NCBI GenBank assembly: GCA_019636285.1
Contig: JAHBXV010000023.1
Span: 1 to 64,000, forward strand
DNA from: Planctomycetaceae bacterium
GTDB taxonomy: Bacteria; Planctomycetota; Planctomycetia; Planctomycetales; Planctomycetaceae
Direction: 5' to 3'
Length of the DNA stretch: 64,000 nt
Part shown: positions 1 to 6,904 of the stretch, piece by piece
Layout: each line of letters starts with the position of its first letter
How positions within the stretch are numbered: the first letter of the stretch is position 1
Notes under the pieces: model-generated
The model's database searches: none
The model's input: the letters and a program-made list of their open reading frames with translations, nothing else
Told to the model about the DNA's origin: nothing
Translations under genes and position numbers: made by a program

Positions 1-32
1 GATTTTCTTTCCCGTGGGTAGGACGGGGTCAG

Positions 33-1331
33 ATGTCCGAATTGATCTTGCAGGCCGCGCTGCAGAACCATGCGCGCGGCTGGTGTCAGATACCGATGCA
101 GAGGACCGGCAAACAACCGGCCGTGCGCTGGAAGCAGTGGCAGACGCGCCGTCCGCGCGAGGCGACGCTCTGCAACTGGTTCCGTGGTGAGAGCGGGTAT
201 GGGCTGGCCGTCGTCTTCGGGGAAATCTCCGGGAACCTGGGGTCGCGCGACTTCGACGATGCCGCTCTGTACCGCGCCTGGGCCGACAACTATCCGGACC
301 TGGCGAAAACGCTTCCGACCGCTAAGACATTCCGGGGCGCTCACGTTTACTTCGCGACCGATCCGCGAGCCGTCGCCGCCTATCGCCGCTCGATCGGCAA
401 GCCGGACGGGAATGGGGCCATCCACCTGGGCGATGGGGAACTGCGGGTCGGGGTCGGGTGCTATTCGCTGGTTCCGCCGTCGCCGCATCCGAAGGGAGGT
501 GCCTACCGCTGGATTCTTCCGCCGGGGGAGACACTGCCGCTGGTGACGGACTTCGTCGCCGCTGGTCTGGTTCCGCCATGCCACAGAGAGGAAAGAGAGC
601 ACAGAGGAAGACAGAGGATTACTGAAGCTATGAGAGGGACCGATGGAGTGGCTCTTTCTGACTGCATCCAAAGTCTTCTCCAACAAAAAGGATTTCTGGC
701 TTCCAAAGAGACCGGCGCAGTCGCCGAGAGAACAACGGGGCCATCGGACATTCCGGCCGACGTGCTGCGGGCCATCGACGCGACGCTTCCCAAGGGACCG
801 GGGCAACGGAACCGGCACGTGTTCGAATTCGCCCGCGCGCTCAAGGCCTTGCCGGGCTACCGCGACGCGGACGTGAAATCGCTCGATCGGGAAATCCGTG
901 CCTGGCACGAACGGGCGAAGCCATTCATTGAGACGCAACCCTTCGAAGAGACGCTGATCGACTTCCGCAAGGGTTGCGGACAAGGTCCGTTTTCCACGGG
1001 GACAGGAGCCGATGACCATGATTGTCGCGCAGGCCTTTTCCGCAGTCGTTCCGGAAGTCGCCACGAAGTACGAATCGGAACCGGTCCGCCGTCTGGTGGC
1101 ACTCTGTCGCGAACTCCAGCGAGCGGCCGGGGACGGGCCGTTCTACCTGTCCTGCCATACGGCGGGTCGCCTGCTCGGGAGCGACCACAAATCGGCGAAC
1201 CGCTGGCTGTTCCTACTGGCCGACGACGGAATTCTCCAGACCGTCGAAAAGGGGTCGAACCGGACACAAAAGGCAACCCGCTACCGCTATCTGCCGCCGC
1301 TCTAAAGTTCAACCTGCGAATGTCTGATTGA
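33..1331 (+). CDS. Bifunctional DNA primase/polymerase N-terminal (Prim-Pol) protein of a mobile element, probably frameshifted
   Basis: The N-terminal ~200 residues resemble the Prim-Pol domain of archaeo-eukaryotic-type primases found on plasmids, phages and integrative elements, where it primes or copies the element's DNA. A D-F-D metal-binding motif is at residues 73-75 (SRDFDD) and a conserved His follows at ~104 (RGAHVYF). The ATG at 33 is preceded by an AGGACGG ribosome site. Up to about residue 315 the sequence reads as a normal protein. Beyond that, this frame becomes Arg/Gly/Pro-rich and low quality, while the next frame (from about 958) encodes a sensible winged-helix-like segment ending at 1305. 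The last ~115 residues are therefore probably not the native C-terminus. Together with the downstream toxin-antitoxin genes and integrase, this looks like the replication module of an integrated element. Family call is confident; integrity is doubtful. Confidence 0.7.
   Translation: MSELILQAALQNHARGWCQIPMQRTGKQPAVRWKQWQTRRPREATLCNWFRGESGYGLAVVFGEISGNLGSRDFDDAALYRAWADNYPDLAKTLPTAKTFRGAHVYFATDPRAVAAYRRSIGKPDGNGAIHLGDGELRVGVGCYSLVPPSPHPKGGAYRWILPPGETLPLVTDFVAAGLVPPCHREEREHRGRQRITEAMRGTDGVALSDCIQSLLQQKGFLASKETGAVAERTTGPSDIPADVLRAIDATLPKGPGQRNRHVFEFARALKALPGYRDADVKSLDREIRAWHERAKPFIETQPFEETLIDFRKGCGQGPFSTGTGADDHDCRAGLFRSRSGSRHEVRIGTGPPSGGTLSRTPASGRGRAVLPVLPYGGSPARERPQIGEPLAVPTGRRRNSPDRRKGVEPDTKGNPLPLSAAALKFNLRMSD
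1012..1305 (+). CDS. Winged-helix-like C-terminal part of the Prim-Pol gene, in the +1 frame
   Basis: This 97-residue frame overlaps the end of the preceding ORF and is much more protein-like than it. It contains LCRELQ, GPFYLSC, a GRLLG helix, a WLFLLADDGIL recognition-helix/wing region and a RYRYLPPL end, the pattern of a small helix-turn-helix domain. The frame is open upstream to 958 and there reads KVRFPRGQEP, which would continue the primase naturally after KGCG if one base near 976-981 were skipped. It could instead be a separately translated gene: AGGAG at 1004-1008 lies just before ATG codons at 1012 and 1018. I favour a broken or frameshifted single gene, but sequence alone does not decide between decay, programmed shifting and two coupled genes. 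Confidence 0.55.
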   Translation: MTMIVAQAFSAVVPEVATKYESEPVRRLVALCRELQRAAGDGPFYLSCHTAGRLLGSDHKSANRWLFLLADDGILQTVEKGSNRTQKATRYRYLPPL

Positions 1332-1364
1332 CTTTCTCGTCAACTGACGATAAGGATGGAATCA

Positions 1365-1619
1365 ATGCCGGAAGTTCGCCTGACGGATGGGGCCGCTGCG
1401 GAACTCGATGGGTTGCCGCTGGTCGCCAAGACACAAGTTGCCCACAAGCTCGATGTTCTGGCAGACTGGCCGAACGTGAGCGGTCTGAAACGCCTCTCGG
1501 GAGAGTGGGCGGGCTATTGGAGAGTTCGCACGGGCGACTACCGGATAGTTTTCGAGCCGACCGCAGAGAGAGTGTTGGTTGTTCGCATTGGACACCGTCG
1601 CGATGTCTACGACGCCTGA
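1365..1619 (+). CDS. RelE/ParE-superfamily toxin
   Basis: An 84-residue protein of the RelE/ParE/HigB toxin fold, which in this superfamily either cleaves mRNA at the ribosome or poisons gyrase. Visible signatures are the N-terminal LTDGAAAEL helix, the LKRLSGEWAGYWRVRTGDYRIVF block (the conserved K-L-x-G-x-W-x-R-x-G-x-Y-R centre) and the RIGHRRDVYD C-terminus with the usual H-R-x-x-x-Y. I chose ATG 1365 because AAGGA at 1352-1356 sits 8 bases upstream; the in-frame ATG at 1356 overlaps that site. The gene is followed immediately and overlapped by a helix-turn-helix gene, giving a toxin-first pair as in higBA-type loci. It probably stabilises the surrounding integrative element. Confidence 0.85.
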   Translation: MPEVRLTDGAAAELDGLPLVAKTQVAHKLDVLADWPNVSGLKRLSGEWAGYWRVRTGDYRIVFEPTAERVLVVRIGHRRDVYDA

Positions 1620-1995
1620 AGGGCCGCAAATGATTGCTCTGGCTGGTCAACAATACGTTCTGCTGCCGCGCGAGGAATACGACCGGCTGCGCCTCCTGGC
1701 GAAGATGGAAACACTGCCGCCGCTCCCTGCTGCCGACGAACGGGGAACCGTGCCGGCCGTCGATTACGCGCGAGCGAGCATTGCCCGCACCATCATTACA
1801 CGCCGGGCGAACGTAGGACTGACTCAACAGGAACTCGCCAAGCTGGCGGGGATGCGCGTTGAGACCTTGTGCCGCATCGAAACGGGCAAGGTGACGCCGT
1901 CGCTGAAATCGGTCGAACGGATCGACCGTGCCTTGTCCGGCGCGGAAGCGAAACAAGCAAAGCCGAAGAGACCGACCAAACGAACGTCGCGCTGA
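1603..1995 (+). CDS. XRE-family helix-turn-helix antitoxin
   Basis: A ~130-residue protein whose C-terminal half is a Cro/C1-type helix-turn-helix: the block running from LTQQELAKLAG through VETLCRIETGKVTPSLKSVERI has the classic spacing. It ends in a basic Lys/Arg-rich tail. The N-terminal part (LAGQQYVLLPREEYDRL) resembles the short segment antitoxins use to bind the toxin or to form dimers. The ATG at 1603 lies inside the toxin gene (17-base overlap), implying translational coupling; ATG 1630, just after the toxin stop, is an alternative. By analogy with higA-type antitoxins it should neutralise the upstream RelE-like toxin and repress the pair's promoter. No operator was identified. Confidence 0.85.
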   Translation: MSTTPEGPQMIALAGQQYVLLPREEYDRLRLLAKMETLPPLPAADERGTVPAVDYARASIARTIITRRANVGLTQQELAKLAGMRVETLCRIETGKVTPSLKSVERIDRALSGAEAKQAKPKRPTKRTSR

Positions 1996-2034
1996 TCGTC
2001 GCGACACTCTCGACTCTGGCAAAGGTAGGGTGCC

Positions 2035-3642
2035 GTGCGAGTCTTCCGACAGAAATACCATGACCGGGATGGCAAGGTTCGCGAGAGCGCGAAGTGGTAC
2101 GTCGAATTCCGCGACCATCGCGAGACCGTCCGCCGCATTCCGGGCTTCGCCGACAAGGGAGCGACGCGGGAACTCGGGCGCAAGCTGGAGCGGCTGGCCT
2201 CGCTGCGGGGAGCGGGCGACGTGCCGGACGGGGAACTCCTCCGCTGGCTGGAGACGGTGCCGACCGACCTCCGCGACCGGCTGGTGAAGTTCGACCTGCT
2301 CGATGGCCGATCGAACGCGACCGGCAAACTGCTGTCGCAGCATGTGGCGGACTTCGTCGCCAATCTGCGGAACAAGGGACGATCGGACGCGCATTGCCAA
2401 TTGGTTGAATCGCGACTCGGCAAGGTGCTGACGGGTTGCCAGTTCCGCACGGTGAGCGATGTTTCAGCAAGCCGCGTCGACGCCTACCTCGCAGACCTCC
2501 GATCGGGCGGCCTGTCGATCCAGACGACCAACGGCTATCTGACGATGTTCAAGACGTTTTGCGGCTGGCTGGTGCGAGACCGCCGCGCCGTGGAGAACCC
2601 TGTCGCTCACCTGACCGCCGGAAACACCGCCACCGATCGACGCCTGGAACGGCGGGAACTGACCGACGCGGAAATCGTCGCTCTGCTCGACGCCGCGCGC
2701 ACGGGTGAAGCGGCCTACGGCCTGACCGGCTGGGAGCGGTACACGCTCTATGCCGTCGCTCTGGGGACGGGGCTGCGGGCCAGCGAGTTGGCGAGCCTGA
2801 CGCCGCGTTCGTTCGACCTGACCTCGGAGCCGCCGATCGTCCGGATTGCCGCCGAAGACGAAAAGGCACGTCGCGGAGATTCTGTTCCGCTTCCACCGGA
2901 CCTGCTGGCTGATCTCCGCGAGTGGCTGCCCAAACTTGCGGCCGATGCGCCTCTCTGGCCGGGTCGCTGGGCCGCCAATCGGTACGCGAGCAAGTTCCTG
3001 CAACACGACCTGGGGGTTGCACGGCAACGCTGGCTGGAAGATGCCCAGACGGACGCAGAACGCGAACGGCGGACAAATTCGAAGTTCCTGTCGTACCGCG
3101 ACGACGACGGCAAACAGGCCGACTTTCACGCGCTCCGGGGAACCTACCTGAGCCGCCTGGGTCGATCGGGGGCCTCGGTCAAGATTCTACAGACGCTCGC
3201 TCGCCATTCGACGCCGGGTCTGACGCTGCAACGCTACGTTCGGGTCTCCGCTCACGACCTCGCTGCCGCCGTCGCCGTCCTCCCGCCGATCATCGGCAAT
3301 CGACCGGAGAGCGAGCGGGAGGAATTGCGGGCGACAGGGACCGATGACACGTCGATTCGGCCTGCGTCTGTCTTACCGTTCGGCTTACCGGAAAAGGTCG
3401 CCGGTCGACGCAAGAACGTGCATTCCTGTGCAGTGAAAGAGAGCGGTCAATCGCACCACCCGCAACGGTCCACAAACACAGAAACCGCCGAGACTTCCGT
3501 GGAAATCTCTGCGGTTTTGCAAGCGGAGAGGGCGGGATTCGAACCCGCGGTAGGATTTCTCCCACGCCGCATTAGCAATGCGGTGCATTCGACCACTCTG
3601 CCACCTCTCCGGCGAGTGCGAACTTCTGGACGAGAAGATTAG
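2035..3642 (+). CDS. Tyrosine recombinase / integrase, frame running through a tRNA gene
   Basis: Site-specific recombinase of the phage integrase family. It has an N-terminal arm/core-binding region (~100-190) and a catalytic domain (~205-415). The catalytic residues are visible: Arg248 (GLRASEL), His365 and Arg368 (HALR), His391 (LARHSTPG) and Tyr401 (LQRYV). Translation starts at GTG 2035 with an AAAGGTAGGG ribosome site upstream. The conserved domain ends near residue 420, but the frame stays open to 535. On the way it crosses a hairpin (3482-3517) and the whole tRNA-Ser gene on the other strand, so the final ~50 residues are antisense tRNA sequence and not a domain. Position next to the 3' end of a tRNA is typical of an element inserted at that tRNA. 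The native C-terminus is uncertain. Confidence 0.9.
   Translation: MRVFRQKYHDRDGKVRESAKWYVEFRDHRETVRRIPGFADKGATRELGRKLERLASLRGAGDVPDGELLRWLETVPTDLRDRLVKFDLLDGRSNATGKLLSQHVADFVANLRNKGRSDAHCQLVESRLGKVLTGCQFRTVSDVSASRVDAYLADLRSGGLSIQTTNGYLTMFKTFCGWLVRDRRAVENPVAHLTAGNTATDRRLERRELTDAEIVALLDAARTGEAAYGLTGWERYTLYAVALGTGLRASELASLTPRSFDLTSEPPIVRIAAEDEKARRGDSVPLPPDLLADLREWLPKLAADAPLWPGRWAANRYASKFLQHDLGVARQRWLEDAQTDAERERRTNSKFLSYRDDDGKQADFHALRGTYLSRLGRSGASVKILQTLARHSTPGLTLQRYVRVSAHDLAAAVAVLPPIIGNRPESEREELRATGTDDTSIRPASVLPFGLPEKVAGRRKNVHSCAVKESGQSHHPQRSTNTETAETSVEISAVLQAERAGFEPAVGFLPRRISNAVHSTTLPPLRRVRTSGRED
3482..3517 (-). terminator. Hairpin downstream of tRNA-Ser
   Basis: Arms AAACCGC (3482-3488) and GCGGTTT (3511-3517) continue inward through AGACTTCC/GGAAATCT to give a ~17-bp stem with two mismatches and a 2-base loop. 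It lies just beyond the 3' end of tRNA-Ser and is followed on the minus strand by a T-rich stretch, so it may end the tRNA transcript. It also falls inside the integrase reading frame. Confidence 0.45.
3524..3610 (-). tRNA. tRNA-Ser (anticodon GCU)
   Basis: Read on the minus strand, an 87-base class II tRNA begins GGAGAGG and ends CCTCTCC plus discriminator G. The anticodon stem CCGCA/TGCGG encloses the loop TTGCTAA (anticodon GCT, reading AGC/AGU serine codons). The long variable arm (GTGGGA/TCCTAC) is diagnostic of tRNA-Ser. The T arm is GCGGG-TTCGAAT-CCCGC. The 3' CCA is not encoded. The integrase gene abuts and overlaps this gene on the opposite strand, so the tRNA 3' end is the probable attachment site of the element to the left. 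Confidence 0.95.
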
Positions 3643-3665
3643 CAGCCGATCCCCCCGTTCCGCAA
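3636..3665 (-). promoter_or_regulatory. Candidate promoter of tRNA-Ser
   Basis: On the minus strand TTGCGG (3665-3660) is separated by 18 bases from TAATCT (3641-3636), about 25 bases upstream of the tRNA 5' end. Spacing and position fit a housekeeping sigma-70-type promoter, though matches are partial. Confidence 0.4.
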
Positions 3666-3744
3666 GGGCGGCCGCGAGATTGCTTGGACGCCGCCTCTGG
3701 CTCCATAACTCATGGCTGGGAAGAGGGTTGTGAACCTCAAAAAT

Positions 3745-4947
3745 TCACGCTTCCGGAGTCCACAGACGGACTGCCGCCAGGTGACCGCCGAACCCCAGTG
3801 AAATTTTGAGGGTCGAACGCAGCCGTCGTTCCTGGGAATGGTCGCGGACCGGGACCGGGCAGGCGGGATCGGGGTTCTGGCAGTGGACGGTGGCGGGAAT
3901 CTGGCCGTGCCGCAACGTCAGTGCCGCGAGACCCAGTTCAACGGCTCCGGCTGCCCCCAGCAGGTGGCCGATCGCTCCTTTGACTCCGTAAACGGCCATC
4001 TGGTCGACGTTGTCGCCCCATGTCTGACGAATGGCCTGAGTCTCGGACGGGTCATTCAATCGGGTGCCGGTCGCATGCAGGCTGATCGCATCGGGCGGCG
4101 GAAGATCGGGATCGTTCATCCGTCGCAGCAGTTCCCGTAGCGTCTCGCCAGTGGCGTCGCCGCGCGTCAAGCCGGCGGGATCGGTCAGGCTTTGCGCGCC
4201 ACCCCAATGCGCCAATGGCATTCGTCCGCGCGCCCGTGCGAAGTCGTCGCGTTCGAAGACCAGGCAAGCCGCTCCTTCGCCAATGACGAAGCCATCCCGC
4301 GAGACATCGCAGGGTCGGCAGGCCGACTCGTTGTTGCAACGGCTGAGCACACCAAGTCGGCGAAAGGCGGCCGCGACCGAGGGTTGCAGCGACACGTCCA
4401 CGCTACCAGCCAGAACCACATCGCAGAGATCCTGCTGCAACCAGCGTACCGCCGTCATTACGCTGGTCAAACCGGTCGAACAGGCCGTCGCCACGGCTGA
4501 TGACGGCCCCTGAATGTTCAACCGGTCAACCACTGCCGAGCAGGGACCGCTCGGTGAGAAGTCCAGGATCGTCGGGGCTAACTGAGAGTTGCGACTGCCT
4601 GCGTACCAGCCATGTATCGTTGGGAGCCCCCCCTTGCTGGATCCGAAACAGCAGCCGACGCGCGTGGCATCGACCTGTAAAGCCGAAAGCCCCGCGTCTT
4701 GCCAGGCGGCTTCGGCGACGCGACACGATGCCGCCAGATTGGGATCAACATCACCGTACGCCGCGTCGCGTTGGCTGGCCGGTGCCGCGGAGAATGTTCC
4801 CAATTCACGTCCCGGCCCATCTTCAAACCGAAAGGGACGGACCGCGGACTTACCGCGCAGCAGGGCTTCCCAGGTCGCCGTCGCGCTCGAACCCAGTGGA
4901 GTTTCCAGCGCCAGGCCGGTCAGGCAGATTCGCGGCTGAAGGTACAT
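3745..4947 (-). CDS. Beta-ketoacyl-ACP synthase (KAS II / FabF-like)
   Basis: Condensing enzyme of the thiolase fold, which joins a malonyl-type extender to an acyl chain in fatty-acid or polyketide synthesis. The 400-residue length is normal. The active-site Cys156 (ATACSTG) and the His291 (LHATGT), Lys323 and His328 (KGAIGHLLGAAG) residues are present, as is the C-terminal GFGG loop. Compared with FabF, the FGFGGHNA-like end is slightly altered (SLGFGGHLA). The start is 6 bases from the end of the dihydroorotase gene, so the two are probably co-transcribed. No acyl-carrier protein or other fatty-acid gene is adjacent, so whether it serves bulk fatty-acid elongation or a secondary lipid cannot be told from context. 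Confidence 0.85.
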   Translation of the reverse strand: MYLQPRICLTGLALETPLGSSATATWEALLRGKSAVRPFRFEDGPGRELGTFSAAPASQRDAAYGDVDPNLAASCRVAEAAWQDAGLSALQVDATRVGCCFGSSKGGLPTIHGWYAGSRNSQLAPTILDFSPSGPCSAVVDRLNIQGPSSAVATACSTGLTSVMTAVRWLQQDLCDVVLAGSVDVSLQPSVAAAFRRLGVLSRCNNESACRPCDVSRDGFVIGEGAACLVFERDDFARARGRMPLAHWGGAQSLTDPAGLTRGDATGETLRELLRRMNDPDLPPPDAISLHATGTRLNDPSETQAIRQTWGDNVDQMAVYGVKGAIGHLLGAAGAVELGLAALTLRHGQIPATVHCQNPDPACPVPVRDHSQERRLRSTLKISLGFGGHLAAVRLWTPEA

Positions 4948-4953
4948 GGCGTC

Positions 4954-6285
4954 TCAGTCCGCCGTCGCCCAATAGCCACCCCGCTGGTGATCGAAAACGA
5001 TCTCCTGGCCAGGCCGGCTGTCGTCGATCTTGCCGTCGGAGAAAACGAGTCGGCCGTTCACCCAGGTCGCCACGGGCCAGCCTGTCAACGTCACACCATC
5101 CCAGGGGCTCCACCGCGATTTGGTTTCCTGTTCCTCGTTGCGGATGGTCTTCTTGCACGACAGGTCAACCAGAACGAGGTCGGCGTCATAGCGTTCGGCG
5201 ATCCGGCCTTTGTCGACGAGATCCCAGACGCGGGCCGGGGCGTCGCACATCCAGTGGACAACTTGCTCCAGCGTGCATCGTCCCTCGTTGACGGAATTGA
5301 GCATCAGCGCCAACGAGTTCTCAACGGCCGGCAATCCGGACGGAGACTTGGGATAGGGCTGCCGCTTTTCTTCCAGCGTGTGCGGGGCGTGATCGGTGGC
5401 GATGACCTGAATCTTGCCTTCCCGCAGCGCCGTCCATAGCCCCGCATTGTCAGCCGCGGTCTTGATGGAAGGATTCATCTGGACCAGCGAACCCAGGCGT
5501 TCGTAGTCATCAATATTGAAGAACAAATGATGCGGGCAGACTTCAGCGGTGATGAGATTCTGGTGATCGATGAGCAGCGGCACCTCGGCTGCCGTCGACA
5601 CATGCAGCACATGGAAGCGGTGGCGATGCCGCCGGGACAGATCGAGCGCCCGCGTCGTGGCGATCACCGCCGCCCGTTCGTCGCGGATTTTCGAGTGATC
5701 GGTGAAGGTTGTTCCACCGCCCAATCGCTCGCGATTGGCGCGAACCGTGGTTTCATCTTCGCAGTGCGCGCAGATCGGCAGCGTCGTCTCCGCGAAAATC
5801 GATTCCAGAATCTCCTGCTCGTCGACCAGCAAATCCCCTGTACTCGACCCGATGAAAATCTTGATCCCCGGCGTGCGATGGATCGATTTCAATTCGGCGA
5901 CGTTGTGCGGCGTCGCTCCGATGTAGAACCCATAGTTGACGATGGACCGTTCCGCGGCGATCGCCAGCTTTTCGTTGAGCCGCGTCTGCGTGATCGTTTC
6001 GGGCTTTGTGTTGGGCATCTCCAGGAACGACGTAACACCCCCCTTGGCACAAGCCCGTGATGCTGTCCTCAGATCTTCCTTATGCGTCAGACCCGGTTCG
6101 CGGAAATGAACCTGATCGTCAACGACACCGGGCAACAGATGTAAGCCCGTCGCGTCGAACACCTCGTCGCTCGCGGCCGTCGGCGGCGGATCGATCGCGA
6201 GAATCTTGCCGTCTTCGATCAGGACATCCGCGCGGAGCAGCCCGGACGGGAGACAGCAGGTGGCACCGGCGATCCGCGTGCGCAT
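4954..6285 (-). CDS. pyrC: Dihydroorotase (class I amidohydrolase)
   Basis: Cyclic amidohydrolase that interconverts carbamoyl-aspartate and dihydroorotate in pyrimidine synthesis. Metal-binding motifs are in order: D-x-H-F-R-E-P-G (VHFREPG), the carboxylated Lys in [20 protein letters not shown] and ATDHAPH. The GLPAVENSL and RWSPWDG segments are typical of bacterial dihydroorotases. I prefer ATG 6285 to the upstream TTG at 6306 because AAAGG lies ~9 bases before it and MRTRIAG matches a normal N-terminus. Allantoinase and hydantoinase are relatives and cannot be fully excluded, but the motif set fits dihydroorotase best. It is grouped with a Nudix gene upstream and a ketoacyl synthase downstream. 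Confidence 0.85.
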   Translation of the reverse strand: MRTRIAGATCCLPSGLLRADVLIEDGKILAIDPPPTAASDEVFDATGLHLLPGVVDDQVHFREPGLTHKEDLRTASRACAKGGVTSFLEMPNTKPETITQTRLNEKLAIAAERSIVNYGFYIGATPHNVAELKSIHRTPGIKIFIGSSTGDLLVDEQEILESIFAETTLPICAHCEDETTVRANRERLGGGTTFTDHSKIRDERAAVIATTRALDLSRRHRHRFHVLHVSTAAEVPLLIDHQNLITAEVCPHHLFFNIDDYERLGSLVQMNPSIKTAADNAGLWTALREGKIQVIATDHAPHTLEEKRQPYPKSPSGLPAVENSLALMLNSVNEGRCTLEQVVHWMCDAPARVWDLVDKGRIAERYDADLVLVDLSCKKTIRNEEQETKSRWSPWDGVTLTGWPVATWVNGRLVFSDGKIDDSRPGQEIVFDHQRGGYWATAD

Positions 6286-6355
6286 GATTCTCGACCTTTT
6301 CTTCAATCACGTTGTGAAACATCCCCTGCGGATCCCGAGGGAAACGCTCCAAACG

Positions 6356-6817
6356 CTACCCCGCGGCATTGGGATCCAGCAGCGAGGGTTGTTCGCGAAA
6401 GTACTGTTCCACTCTGGCCAGCAGAGGATTGAACGTATTCTTCTGAATCTGATGCGGGGGTGACCAGCGCATCCAGCCATGCCCGACGTGCTCGGTCACG
6501 GCCACGTCCACCGGCTTCGTCAAAAAGCCAAGGAAGACGACCAGCGTCTTTTCCACCCGTTCGGGGCTGAACTGCCGTTCAAACGGATAATAGATCTCGG
6601 CATAGCGGAAGTTTTTGTCGAGTTCGATGTCATCCGGGCCGATCCCGGTCTCTTCTTCCAGTTCCCGCAGCGCGCACTCCAACTCAGTTTCATCGTTCTC
6701 CAAATGCCCCTTCGGCAAGTCGAGTCGATGGTGATGCTTCATCACCAGAAACGACAATTCCGGAATCCGCCGGAAAACAAGCACTCCACAGGCCTTGACC
6801 TTCACACGTTCGGCCAC
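6356..6817 (-). CDS. Nudix hydrolase (diadenosine tetraphosphatase-like)
   Basis: A 153-residue protein with a complete Nudix box (starting GHLENDETE and ending RELEEETGI), so the catalytic glutamates that bind Mg2+ are present. The preceding LPKGHLE and the MAERVKVKACGVLVFRR start resemble the small bacterial/eukaryotic Ap4A hydrolases, which cleave dinucleoside polyphosphates to mononucleotides. The substrate is not certain from sequence. It is 70 bases upstream of the dihydroorotase gene on the same strand and may be the first gene of that transcript. Confidence 0.85.
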   Translation of the reverse strand: MAERVKVKACGVLVFRRIPELSFLVMKHHHRLDLPKGHLENDETELECALRELEEETGIGPDDIELDKNFRYAEIYYPFERQFSPERVEKTLVVFLGFLTKPVDVAVTEHVGHGWMRWSPPHQIQKNTFNPLLARVEQYFREQPSLLDPNAAG

Positions 6818-6904
6818 GATCCACTTTTCCAGTCTGCAAAATTCGCGGGAAGCTCAACCCGGACTCGCGAATGACACGCGACTTCGCGAAGTGTCTTACA
6901 GGAT

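Noticed and set aside
1309-2400. A 363-residue minus-strand frame under the toxin-antitoxin pair and integrase start
   Set aside because: It is Arg/Ser-rich with no motif and lies opposite three convincing genes.
3524-3642. The last ~40 integrase residues as a real protein domain
   Set aside because: They are the antisense translation of tRNA-Ser and its promoter; similar ERAGFEP-type tails are a known artefact of reading through tRNA genes.
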